From Actinidia chinensis (taxonomy: Eukaryota; Streptophyta; Magnoliopsida; Ericales; Actinidiaceae): a DNA stretch of 16,023 nt. Position 1 is the stretch's first letter. Each line of letters opens with the position of its first letter. Where the stretch lies: assembly GCA_009663005.1 (NCBI GenBank), contig VIGQ01000933.1, positions 20,001-36,023 of the forward strand, given 5' to 3'. Position numbers and translations under genes: made by a program. Of the stretch, positions 7,530 to 16,023 are shown one piece after another. The notes beneath the pieces are model-generated. The model did not search any database, was not told the DNA's origin, and saw only the letters and a program-made list of their open reading frames with translations.

Positions 7530-7703
7530 TACGAGTTACTCAGTTTGAACCCAAAAGAACACATATTTATGTAAACTTTGCATTGGACTGAGAAAGATAA
7601 ATTTTGCATTCAGCAATACGAGTTACTCAGTTTGAACCCAAAAGAACACATATTTATGTAAACTTTGCATTGGACTGAGAAAGGTAAAATTTTGCATTCA
7701 ACA
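7530..7703 (+). repeat. Near-perfect tandem duplication, period 87 nt
   Basis: TACGAGTTACTCAGTTTGAA starts at 7530 and again at 7617, and the two units agree through ...GCATTGGACTGAGAAAG and TTTTGCATTCA. I see only about three differences (AGATAAA versus GGTAAAA, CAGCAA versus CAACAA). This is a recent duplication or an assembly stutter. Similar CCATCGCC motifs flank the pair near 7500 and 7725. Confidence 0.9.
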
Positions 7704-7740
7704 AAGAGAGTCATACTTCTTAACCATCGCCAATTAGGCG

Positions 7741-8133
7741 ATGAATAACCGAACTCATATAATAATTGTTAAGGAGTGTTTGAGTTTTCCCGAACACTGT
7801 GGCATAATTTGATTGTCCATGTTGATTAGAGGAGGTTCGAGTATGCTTTAGAGGATTTGGCTTTGGTATGCCTCTAGATGGATAGGCCTCGTGGAGATTT
7901 TGTTGGAATGATGAAGTGTTGGTAAGTTGACGTGGGGCATGTCAACTGTCACGTTGGAAAACGCTCATTAGTACTTTTTTTTGGTGCTTTCTGAAGTCCC
8001 TGGACTTTCTAATGGTGGCTTTAGAGCCGCCAAAAGACACTTAGAGTGCTATGCTGGTGGTTGTTGGAAACTGTTTCTAGAAACACCCCTGTGTTCAATT
8101 ATTTGAACAGTGAGCACGACACTGTGATTTTAC
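7741..8133. other. Intergenic, no gene recognised
   Basis: Mixed-composition DNA without a recognisable reading frame, inverted repeat or RNA gene. Confidence 0.5.
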
Positions 8134-8240
8134 GGGTGGATCCAACCCTTAACTTCTCTATTTGCATTACAACATGTATCGGAAGTGTTGGGTGTAATCA
8201 AACCCTTAACATTCGCGGTTGCATTTACAAACATGTAGAT
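8134..8240 (+). repeat. Diverged direct repeat, period about 56 nt
   Basis: GGGTGGATCCAACCCTTAAC...TTGCATTACAACATGTA (8134-8178) recurs as GGGTGTAATCAAACCCTTAAC...TTGCATTTACAAACATGTA (8190-8238). The small open frame at 8046-8261 spans both copies and owes its internal similarity to them, so I do not call it a gene. Confidence 0.6.
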
Positions 8241-8600
8241 AATGTAAGAAATTCGAACTGATATGTTTAAATAAACATAAAGTATGAAACCAAGCCATCA
8301 GAAAAGAGAGAAGTGGACACTTCCTTAGAACTCAAAACATTTTAATAGCGGATTAAGGAAATAGATATATAATAGATATGGATAATACAAATATGAAAAT
8401 ATAGGTTTAATTATTTGATTTTAATGTATGTTATGTCCCATTGTTCCTATGACTTTTTCAGAAATTATTTATAAAAATATTTTTTTACACAAAAGATTTT
8501 TGATTAAACCGTTAATAGAAAAATAACACATGGCAGAATGTCTGATTTGACCCATGTCCATGAATGACCAGTAATATACCCGTCAGCCAATGTGTCCACC
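8241..8600. other. AT-rich intergenic DNA
   Basis: No gene seen. A/T runs dominate 8390-8510, and nothing resembles a promoter or RNA gene with confidence. Confidence 0.5.
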
Positions 8601-8604
8601 AATT

Positions 8605-8624
8605 CAACCAAGCCCGATTGGTTG
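8605..8624. other. Perfect 7-bp hairpin around a CCAAT/ATTGG pair
   Basis: CAACCAA (8605-8611) and TTGGTTG (8618-8624) pair around GCCCGA. It is followed by a purine-rich tract (about 8655-8755, AGAGATAGAGA-type). The minus strand here superficially recalls a tRNA-Leu D-arm (TTGAATTGGTGGACAC), but no cloverleaf can be built. Confidence 0.35.
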
Positions 8625-8779
8625 GTAAGTCCCAGCACTTGTTTGGGATTTGCGCAAAAAGAGAGATAGAGAATGAGTTTGCTGAGATAGAGAAAGAAAG
8701 GAAGAGGAAGAGATAGAAGGAAGCTGCTGAGAGAGATAGGAAAAGAAAAAGCTAGTAAATCACATTTTTCAATAATTTT

Positions 8780-9880
8780 CACACGATAACATTTTACTTA
8801 GTTTAGAGATGGTTAAAAGAATTTAGGATTGTGGTTTAACCTCTATTATGTTAAAATTTCAAGAATTCATGAACATACTGCACAAGGAAGCGTTTTAGGA
8901 TTATATGGTCAAGTATGAACACCCTGTCATATTTTATTTTTAAAATCGTTGAACATTTCCCAAACCGTTCGCTCTACACTAAGCCTATGTTTTGACATCA
9001 AAGCCTAACATTAGCCTAGTCCATGGTCAATAAACATATTAATTTATAAACACTTCAGTAAAGTTCCAAACTCTAATCATGTCAATTAACATACATATAG
9101 AAAAGCAATTCAACTAGTCTAAAGATCACGACACACGGTGTAGTGCACCATATAAAGTAAATAAGTAAGTAACATTAATCGCTAAAGTAGATAACTACTT
9201 TTTTATTCTATGATATACGCATGAATTATGTTATGCTATGCCATCAATCCATTGATTAAATAAGAATCTTTTGAAAAGAATTTCGTATGTATATGCCTAT
9301 TCCGGAAGATACTCTACCGGTATAGAAATCACTAACTCAAGAAAGTATATTATCAACCGACTAAGGACGAGAATCAAGTGCATAATAATTGTTTTAAGAA
9401 TTATGTTGACTTAATATATTCAAACAATATGCACAAGCTTGAATTTTAATAATTTATTGCGAAAGATTAAATATTTTATCTTTCGAGACAATTTATTTCG
9501 AACACATTTAAATAGTTTATCTTTCTTTATGTTATGTAGTTAGACGCATTTACCCCCATGATATTTTTTAAATTTTTATATATTTGAATATATGTTAGAA
9601 TTATTGGGTATATGCTAAGTAATGTGCTTAGAAATATTGTTTCTAACCATTTTCACTTATAAGGGAAAGCAAGTGGTAGTAAATGATAAACCCACACATT
9701 TTGGAAGTTCATTTTGAACAATGTAAAAGTTAATAATAGTATCGTCAGGTTAATGTACCAGAACAATGGATTGATATTGTTTTTAGGTCTGGAACCTAAT
9801 GTTCGAGACCTTTTGAACCAATATGTATATAAGTATGTATGAATGATATGACATGTATAGTCTCTCTATTGATACGGAGT
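8780..9880. other. AT-rich intergenic DNA, about 1.1 kb
   Basis: No open frame of note on either strand. It contains a repeated ATTTTATCTTTCGA / GTTTATCTTTC motif near 9470-9530 and A/T-rich stretches. Nothing further can be supported. Confidence 0.5.
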
Positions 9881-10140
9881 ATGTGTTTGAATGAATGAAT
9901 TTAATTTGGCTTCAAAAATAATATACATATTTGCTTCCGCAAACGAAACGAAATAAAAAAAACTTTAAAGGAAAAAGGATCACGTAAATGGCGTGATATC
10001 GCCTGGCAACGCGTGCAGTCGCGTGGGTGTCAGGGGTCGTTGCACTTTTTGTGTGTTTTCTAAACTTGGTAGAATGAGCTGGATCCGTATATTCCGTATA
10101 TATGTTTCTATACGTATGCAAAGACTGTAAAAATTCGATA
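9881..10140. mobile_element. Possible LTR remnant (gypsy-like)
   Basis: A GC-richer island (9980-10060) in AT-rich DNA carries the hairpin ATCACG-TAAATGG-CGTGAT (9979-9997), then GATATCGCCTGGCAACGCGT and GTCGCGTGGGTGTCAGGGGT. Alternating CACG/GTGAT and GCGTG motifs recall LTRs of plant Ty3/gypsy elements, but this is memory-based. No paired LTR, primer-binding site or polyprotein is present. Confidence 0.25.
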
Positions 10141-10429
10141 TATCATGTTTAAAGTACAATAAGGGTAAATAAGCATGTTGAGAAAAAAAATATATAAAAA
10201 GAAGACTTTTTTGTTCTTTGGTTTTTTGTTGATGAGCTAATATTTATTTTTATTGCAACCTGAGTGATAATGAGCCCATGACTTTATACGGGTTGTTTGA
10301 ACCCATTTGTCGTAGTAAAATATAGAGAGGAACCTGTGAGAGTGTTTGGGGGGAGATAGAAATCAAGGTGGTCTCAAAATAAGTAACGTATATGTAACTG
10401 AAAGTAACTGTATTGCATACCTATGGTTT

Positions 10430-10528
10430 GGTACCTCCGGACAGAAAATCAAAATAACAGCTTGGAATTGTAGGGGTCTATGTCGACAGACAATGAATAG
10501 TAAATTCCGGGCAACCTTCAGTCTCTAA
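10430..10528 (+). mobile_element. LINE (L1-type) endonuclease N-terminal fragment
   Basis: The frame around 10445-10483 reads KIKITAWNCRGL, matching the start of the AP-like endonuclease of plant L1-type LINE ORF2, where (I/L).WN(C/V)RGL is the first motif. After about 10 further residues the similarity stops and the frame ends in TAA at 10526-10528. No reverse transcriptase follows. It is a short dead fragment. Confidence 0.5.
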
Positions 10529-11020
10529 GTAAAATAGTATTTATAAGGTGACTACGTATATATTAGGTGCAGTAATATTCAGAGAGTAGAGGATATTCAG
10601 AGTATTTGAAAAGATGAATAAACATGGAGAAGTTGGTGAAAGGAGCTTTAATAATGAGCAAGTGTAATGTGGAAGTATTTTGCTTTTTTGAAGTTTTTAG
10701 CATAGGAATGAGGAAAGAAGAACTAATATATAGATGATTAGGGGTTTAATCAAGGTTTTGACGACGATTAACATTAAAATGCAAGAAGACTTGTTGAAGC
10801 TTGGTAGAAGCCATGCAAAATCAGGAAAAGAGTAATCTTTTCAAAATAATAAAAATCAGCCTGTTACAACAGATAGTCACAATCTGATTGAAAGGGGGCT
10901 ACAACAAGTAGAACCCTTAACCATGGGATATTGTGACACCTATTTTGGATGAAACCATGCTGAGAAGTATAATATTGGTAAAATAGGCACCAAGGACAAC
11001 CAACTCATTGTCTATTGAAT
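10529..11020. other. Intergenic, no gene recognised
   Basis: Both strands are closed by frequent stops. There are no repeats or RNA-like structures that I can support. Confidence 0.45.
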
Positions 11021-11022
11021 TT

Positions 11023-11884
11023 TCAGCGAATAGGTGGTGCACTTTTGGATCCTTTGGGTATATGTTCCTTGCCTTTCCAAACCACATCCCTCAAGGTAAA
11101 ATCCCGCAAGAAAGTGAGATGGGGCAATTGTAAGTGGGCTTGATTTTGCATCCCAACAAACCTAAAATGAAATGGACTGAGCTGAATTGTCAAAATGGGG
11201 CAAATCCCATGATGGCATGAAGTTGGCTTGGGCTTTGTCTCCAATTTTTATGGACAATGTAGAAGCTGCTTTTGGGCACGAAGATACTACATTTGACTGG
11301 GTTTCAACCCAAAAATGCCGATTTTGCCCCAAATGAGTTTTTTGCTGTTTTGGGCCTATAGATTGAAAACCATAGCTTGAGATTTTTTTGAAGCGTGAGG
11401 GAGTATGGGTAGGCTTGTGGCATATATCACATATGAAATTTGTTACCAATTGTTTGTTCAAATGGCCCAGAACTGTGCTGCTGTGATGATTTTCAGATTC
11501 GAGTTGTTAGGTCCTTTAAGGGAGGCTGTGCTGCAATATGAACTGGTATTGAATGCTTGAAAGGCTTTGGCCTTGGTTTTGAGTTTCCAAGGCTTGGGAG
11601 GTAATTGGGCCATTTTGGCTTGAAAAATGAGTGTCCAACCCATAAGGGCCTGGGCTTGTTGTTTGCTGTTGTTTTGTATGGCCCTTTTGGGTAATTTGGG
11701 CTGAGCAAATGTTCTGTTTGGAGGCTGTTTTGAACTGTCCCAAGTGTTGTAAATTGCTGTCACGGACTGGATAAGTTTTATCTCTGTGTGAAATAATACC
11801 GATATGAGCCGTTGAATATTCGAATTGCGAGAAATGCCAAGGCATTCCAAGGTCTTGGCTCATATAAATACTTGAGCCCAACAT
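11023..11884 (-). mobile_element. Possible degenerate copia-type gag region
   Basis: Overlapping minus-strand open frames cover this stretch, which is rich in GGGC/GCCC. In the frame starting at 11461, residues 11-24 read CDICHKPTHTPSRF: C-x2-C-x4-H-x4 followed by Phe where a gag zinc knuckle has its last Cys. Upstream, a frame rich in Q, K, P and N (AQPKLPK, QNNSKQQAQ) runs to about 11850. No protease, integrase or reverse transcriptase is nearby. The zinc-knuckle match may be chance; the region could equally be non-coding repeat. Confidence 0.25.
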
Positions 11885-12960
11885 TTATAAGGGTTTAATT
11901 AATTGATTTTCTAATAATAATGGATTGAAATGACCGACAATACGAATTGTCTTCTTGGGCCAAATTTTACTAATGACTCAATTTTATAAGGGAAATGATT
12001 CTACACCCAAAAATAATTCCTCAACTCTAAAATAGTGTAGACATCAACAAAATAGAGGTAAAATAAATTTCCTTTATCAATTTGAGTTTAACTTCTATTT
12101 AGGCTGAAGTGAACATATATTAAAGGTGGGATTAACATAATCAAATTTGACTCATCACAATAATTACTACTGCATATGAAGTAGACAATGAGTTGCATGA
12201 ATTGAGTGGGTTAAAATGAACTCGTCGAATTTCATTATGTACAACTAATATCAAGATTTCCAAGCTGATACCTCTTTGTTAAAGTTTCCGATTTCAAAAG
12301 CCAATCCTACTTGTCTGTCGGTTAAATCAAGAGCTAAAATACGTCCTTCCTTCTATTGCATTTAATTTGAATCTCTCATGTCTGGCATTCTTATCTTCGT
12401 TCGCTTCTTTCGTGCACCTGCAGCTCTGCATTATCCCTGTAAGAATACCTTTTAAATTTTCCACCATTAATATTCATAGTTGTACCTCAACTATTTATCA
12501 GTCGTTCTATTCCTAATCTCATGTCTCTCATTTGTCACCCGTTACCCTCAGCAATTCTTAATTTGCCAGAAAAAAAATTGAAATCATCAATACCATAATA
12601 ACTCAATTTTCGGGGATGTTCACTGCGAGGGAAGCTCACCCCTCACAGTTTTTCAGGCACATATTACGAACCAGGAACTCAAAATGGGAGTTCCGTTAAC
12701 AAGAGCTGACCATTTTCAAAATTAAAAGTATATTGCTTTGATTAAGTCCCTGATTGGATAACAAAATTTGTTAGCGCAGACATGCAGTATAAATTTAAAG
12801 CTTTCCGACTGAAAAACTTGAAGGGAACTAGAAATGTACTGACATAAAAACTTGAAGTAAGCAGTTACATCCACCCAGTTCGGAAAAAGGCCTTTCAAAT
12901 TCTTTGGTCCGATTCCAGTAGGTTATTGGTCCTAATCAAGCCACTTCAATCCTTAAAGCT
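11885..12960. other. AT-rich intergenic DNA, about 1.1 kb
   Basis: No recognisable gene. Isolated splice-like sequences occur (for example TTTCGTGCACCTGCAG near 12407-12422 with GTAAGA near 12440), but they enclose nothing convincing. Confidence 0.45.
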
Positions 12961-13074
12961 TCAGAACTGCTTGCCTGCAATTCCAGACATAACAGGCATA
13001 AATTTGAAGGAACAAACAAAGAATACTATTTAAGATCGGTTTCAACCAAATTTGCAATCACTCTAAGTTTGAAT

Positions 13075-13203
13075 TCACGGGTATGAGGGGGCGTGGGTAA
13101 TAAAGGTTGATACGTATATGTGTGGGGGATGTGGAGAGGGGGGCGCGGTAAGATTTGGAAACTGAGCGTAGAGGGAAAGTGTGGGGGGGATTGTGGCGCC
13201 AAA
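13075..13203. promoter_or_regulatory. G-rich block with an E2F-like site
   Basis: The plus strand carries runs such as GAGGGGGCGTGGG, GTGGGGGATGTGGAGAG and GTGTGGGGGGG, ending in GGCGCCAAA at 13195-13203, whose complement TTTGGCGCC matches the E2F consensus TTTSGCGC. On the minus strand this looks like a C-rich plant promoter or leader. A possible acceptor lies downstream at 12976-12975 (GGAATTGCAG). No coding exon is proven. Confidence 0.3.
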
Positions 13204-13346
13204 CGTTTTCAGGTCGGAAACGCATAGCAAGAGAATGGGGAATGACCCAAAGTGTTTCTCAAAGGAAACCTAGTGGCGATATCTCGTGTCGAGTAGAGTG
13301 AGTCGTGGAGGACTAGAAGCAGACGGGTAACCGTACTCGCACTTAC

Positions 13347-13366
13347 CTTTGTAGCAGTATGTCCAT
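13347..13366 (-). CDS. Candidate short start exon (MDILLQ...), unassigned
   Basis: ATG GAC ATA CTG CTA CAA AG runs straight into a near-perfect donor, GTAAGTGCG, at 13346. It encodes only six and two-thirds codons, so it stands on the donor alone. The next exon was not located. Confidence 0.25.
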
Positions 13367-13658
13367 TAACTTAGTTATATGTTTTTTTGAGAAAATTGGG
13401 AATTACAGGCGCCTTGAAGTTAAAAAGCGATATTCAAGTGACAGATTGATATAATGAACATTGTATGACTACACAGGTCGTTTCGCCAAGGATCCTAAGA
13501 ATTCTACTATTACTATCACTTTCTCTCAACGATCCATGTGTCCCTTGTCATCACAACAAACCATCATATGTTACCTAGTTATGAGTGATGTTGACTCAAT
13601 AGATCTTTCTCCTTGATGGGTGCGTCCATCAACGTTGTGCCTTTATCTGTTTTCAAAG

Positions 13659-13931
13659 CTAGGATCCCAGAACAACGATAATCAAGAAGCCTATTGAATT
13701 AATGTCTTTGGAGGTGAACCACGGAAAACCACAGGACATGTTAAGGGTCGATTTAAGAGTTTGACAAATGCATTCTGCTACTATTGTCCATGCTGTTGAT
13801 GCACCAACTTCATACATTTGGTTAGGGTTTCCGTGATTTGGTTCCTATAAAGTAGGACCTCCACCTCCAAGAGCTCTCCTGACATCATCTTCAAAGAAGT
13901 ACACATCTGGATTCAGGGAAACCCAAGGTTT
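13659..13931 (-). pseudogene. Unidentified 91-codon frame with one internal stop
   Basis: One minus-strand frame reads HKPWVSLNPDVYFFEDDVRR, a Gly-rich run, TAG (13847-13845), then MYEVGASTAWTIVAEC, SCGFPWFTSKDINSIGF and a hydrophobic end before TAG at 13661-13659. The composition is protein-like and the frame is shared on both sides of the stop, suggesting a decayed or error-broken coding region. I do not recognise the family. Further down, near 13640-13580, another frame (GTTLMDAPIKEKDLLSQ) may belong to it. Confidence 0.35.
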
Positions 13932-13965
13932 ATGTCCTCTCTCTTTCTCTCTCTCTTTCTCACAC
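13932..13965. repeat. CT/GA microsatellite
   Basis: Imperfect (CT)n with TTT interruptions on the plus strand, next to the frame at 13659-13931. Confidence 0.7.
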
Positions 13966-14304
13966 CCGCTGCACACACCCACAGTTTTTGGCTGCTTCTG
14001 TCTCTTTCCCTATGCTTGCTCTGATTTCTCTGGGATCATCCACAATATTCACATATCTTTAATAAACGACACACATAAACTGTTACACTTGATGAGTGGA
14101 TTACAGGACAGTCTGCTTCAATAGGCATACGCTTTTGAAAACCAATCAATAATTTAAGTTTTCCCATTGACATTTTGTTAGATTGAACTATTTTGTGGCA
14201 GATGACAATACCTTTATTGGCCACGCCAAGTAGTTACATAGTGTGAACAAATACCATACCGTAATTTCAAGTTTAGAAACACCAAAAATAGGTTAGAGCT
14301 TTAC

Positions 14305-14388
14305 CTCCAACCAGAAGGTCAGTTTTCATGCCTTGCCCCACTAAGTCTACACATATCTGAAGGTGGACCACCGTTCGCAGTTCAGGAG
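14305..14388 (-). CDS. Candidate exon (PELRTVVHLQICVDLVGQ...), unassigned gene
   Basis: Bounded by an acceptor ATATTTTACAG and a donor GGAG|GTAAAG. One phase is fully open for 27 codons: PELRTVVHLQ, then ICVDLVGQGMKTDLLVG. The sequence looks like an amphipathic helical protein. Its phase does not match the end of the candidate exon at 14481-14561 without one extra base, which would fit the indel pattern seen in the RPL17 and SPCS1 exons. The family is unknown to me. Confidence 0.4.
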
Positions 14389-14480
14389 CTGTAAAATATT
14401 TTCCAAACATAAAATTTCATATGGATAGAAGTACTTAAACTCACACAAAAGAAAGAACAAAAAAAGCCTATATTTGTCAC

Positions 14481-14561
14481 CTGAGTAACATTGGTTTTGC
14501 AAGTGACAACGGAAAAGGACCGGTAATGGTTAAGGACTGCAACCCAAACCTCCTTTAAGAA
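14481..14561 (-). CDS. Candidate exon (FLKEVWVAVLNHYRSF...), unassigned gene
   Basis: The acceptor TTTTATGTCTTTCAG and donor ACTCAG|GTGACA enclose 81 nt that read FLKEVWVAVLNHYRSFSVV then TCKTNVTQ without a stop. It is likely the exon before 14305-14388 in the same minus-strand gene. Confidence 0.42.
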
Positions 14562-14613
14562 CTGAAAGACATAAAATTGTAGAAAGTTTATAATGGCATC
14601 ATATAAACCTTAC

Positions 14614-14633
14614 CTTCTGGTGAGTGAGAGCAA
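14614..14633 (-). CDS. Candidate 20-nt exon upstream of 14481-14561
   Basis: TTGTAG acceptor and AAG|GTAAGG donor enclose two bases plus ALTHQK, ending in the phase required by the next candidate exon. It is very short, so confidence rests on the splice sites and phase. Confidence 0.25.
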
Positions 14634-15546
14634 CTACAATTAAAAATGAATTTTTTTATTGTGCACTGTGAACAAAAACAAATTTTACCATGCCGGTTGA
14701 TTCCCGCCTTTTTTCATTAGTTTAAAATTTAAACACTGTGTTAAGGGTGCATCATTACTATTAGCCAAGAAATAAGACAAATCAGACTTTGAGAGGAGAA
14801 TACTAAAAGAACAGCTAAACAAACTAAGAGACTTTTAACCTACAAATATTAACACGCTCTTTTCTACAAGAAACAATAACATTTAGCTTTACCTATGATT
14901 CATCAATGCTGACTTAATAGACGCGCATTTAGAACACAAGAACATGTTCACCACCCAAACTGAAAGTGTATTTAAGGAGCAAGATGGAGATCAGTGAAGT
15001 AATAGAAAATCATCACTTTCTAACTCACCCAAGGATAACTCCAAGTAGAGCTTCCGTGATCCCCTATCAGAAACCTTTTGTGTCGTATAAACTTGATAAT
15101 GGGGGAAATATTTGTATTGCTTCACGATATCTCACTTTTTTGCAGGGGAATTTCAAGCTTCTTGAAACAATAAAGATACCTGGAAAAAGAGCCTGCATAG
15201 AAACGGATTCCCACTTCAAATTGCAACCAAGACATCATCAAAAGCAATCTTTTAATGCTCCTAAGTGAAATCAACTCATCATTGGTGAGTGAAAATATAC
15301 TCTAGGATAGAAAAATAGCAACCCCAGGATTTGAAAGAAAAACTATGAAGAGTTGAGTGACAATATGAGTCTATACACAACTTTAATGAATATACACCTG
15401 CCATTTAGCTAGCTATCTATGCTTCTGTCGTGTATGCAGGTCAGCCCTGTGGTTACCCTGGGTTAACAAAGAAAAAGGACACAGATGCCTCATACTCGAG
15501 GGCAGTGGCGTTGTCATGGATACAAAAAATCATGTCGCTTCAGTTT

Positions 15547-15756
15547 TCAAGGATCAAAATGGCGCCAGTGTTTTTTAACATGAATGTAAAAAATCGTTAT
15601 TGATCTAAGACCAGATTGGTTCATGATTTTGGCATAACGGTGGCTAAATTCCCATACCATCCAATTCTCTTGGTGAAGATAAATTCGCTGTTCTGAAAGA
15701 TAGCTCCGAGCCAATTTGCAATTCGTTGCTACTTCAGGTGCCATGTTTGCAGACAA
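15547..15756 (-). CDS. Unassigned open frame, possible upstream exon
   Basis: An ATG at about 15744 in good context (AAACATGGC) starts MAPEVATNCKLARSYLSEQR and continues through HQENWMVWEF to a stop at 15547. A GTATGG donor-like site follows NWM near 15655. The composition is protein-like, but no family is recognised. It could be the first coding exon of the minus-strand gene suggested by the candidate exons at 14.3-14.6 kb. Confidence 0.25.
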   Translation of the reverse strand: MSANMAPEVATNCKLARSYLSEQRIYLHQENWMVWEFSHRYAKIMNQSGLRSITIFYIHVKKHWRHFDP

Positions 15757-15947
15757 AAAATAAAGAATTTGGTTCCACTACAGAAAGAATTCATAACCTG
15801 GGTCCACGATGCGACCTGCATCTTGTCATCCAACGTAAAAAAAACACTAGTTAGATAGCGAATAAACCTAATGGAAATTACATTTTTAGAATGAGATATA
15901 AGTGATTGTTGTAGTCTATGTTAATCACCAACTGTTCCCACAGCTTG

Positions 15948-15986
15948 GTGTTGCAAAATATGCCACAACAATGTGCATTGCAACAC
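15948..15986. repeat. Perfect 9-bp inverted repeat GTGTTGCAA / TTGCAACAC
   Basis: GTGTTGCAA at 15948-15956 and its exact complement at 15978-15986 flank 21 nt. They lie just before ACTCCCCCTCACGTG, a string that I associate with copia-type LTR junctions. Confidence 0.6.
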
Positions 15987-15994
15987 TCCCCCTC

Positions 15995-16020
15995 ACGTGT
16001 GAGTTACCTGTCTCACACGT
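15995..16020. repeat. Perfect 9-bp inverted repeat ACGTGTGAG / CTCACACGT
   Basis: Arms at 15995-16003 and 16012-16020 with an 8-nt loop. A G-box core CACGTG overlaps at 15994-15999. With the preceding inverted repeat this suggests the edge of an LTR retrotransposon continuing beyond the window. Confidence 0.6.
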
Positions 16021-16023
16021 AGA

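Noticed and set aside
8560..8640. tRNA-Leu-like string (TTGAATTGGTGGACAC on the minus strand)
   Set aside because: No acceptor stem, anticodon arm or T-loop consensus can be assembled around it.
9912..10121. Minus-strand 69-codon frame
   Set aside because: It covers the LTR-like GC island; composition and context do not support a protein.
14893..14959. Minus-strand stretch between ACACTTTCAG and GTAAAGC
   Set aside because: The splice sites look usable, but the open phase and the more protein-like phase differ and no similarity is recognised.
15029..15063. Minus-strand mini-exon reading GITEALLGVILG with a GTGAGT donor
   Set aside because: Only 35 nt, its acceptor lacks a pyrimidine tract, and another frame through the same stretch is also open.
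14966..15268. Plus-strand 100-codon frame with a good acceptor (CTCACTTTTTTGCAG at 15145) and a GTGAGT donor at 15285
   Set aside because: The start codon is GTG, no family is recognised, and the opposite strand has equally plausible short coding stretches here. It could be real, but the evidence does not choose.
1..16023. A previously undescribed multi-gene system
   Set aside because: The window holds two decayed or error-broken housekeeping genes, repeats and unassigned exon-like pieces. Nothing ties these into a common function.

Overview
This is plant nuclear DNA, probably from a eudicot. It is AT-rich, has plant-type GT-AG introns and many short inverted-repeat elements, and holds remnants of two recognisable eukaryotic housekeeping genes. 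I see no bacterial operon, CRISPR array, rRNA or convincing tRNA, and no sign of a new multi-gene system. Species cannot be read from the sequence.

Left part (1-1.3 kb): the minus strand carries a gene for signal peptidase complex subunit 1 (SPCS1). It has a non-coding 5' exon, a 795-nt intron holding a foldback element, and one coding exon. Family blocks are all present and in order, but they fall in three reading frames. A second putative MITE follows at 1.39-1.76 kb. At 2.55-3.22 kb the plus strand has an unidentified reading frame of about 220 codons interrupted by two stops.

Centre (3.49-6.85 kb): the minus strand carries a seven-exon gene for cytosolic ribosomal protein L17 (uL22), with a TATA box and paired site II (TGGGCC) promoter motifs. 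The last six exons can be placed by homology, and most splice sites are intact. All of these exons contain small indels or a damaged boundary, so the protein cannot be read through. The 1.96-kb third intron contains a diverged 177-nt tandem repeat and a third partial copy. Two neighbouring housekeeping genes with good splice sites but indel-ridden exons suggest either consensus errors in a long-read assembly or two decayed duplicates. This is the main point to settle.

Repeat belt (6.88-8.25 kb): a 205-bp foldback element lies just upstream of the RPL17 promoter. Next come a small element with a 9-bp target duplication inside a 148-nt tandem duplication, an 87-nt near-perfect tandem duplication, and a short diverged duplication.

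Right part (8.3-16.0 kb): mostly AT-rich intergenic DNA with retrotransposon scraps (a LINE endonuclease start, a possible copia gag zinc knuckle, LTR-like pieces). Between about 12.9 and 15.8 kb there are several minus-strand stretches with good splice signals and protein-like translations that I cannot assign to a family. The window ends in two nested perfect 9-bp inverted repeats, resembling the edge of an LTR.
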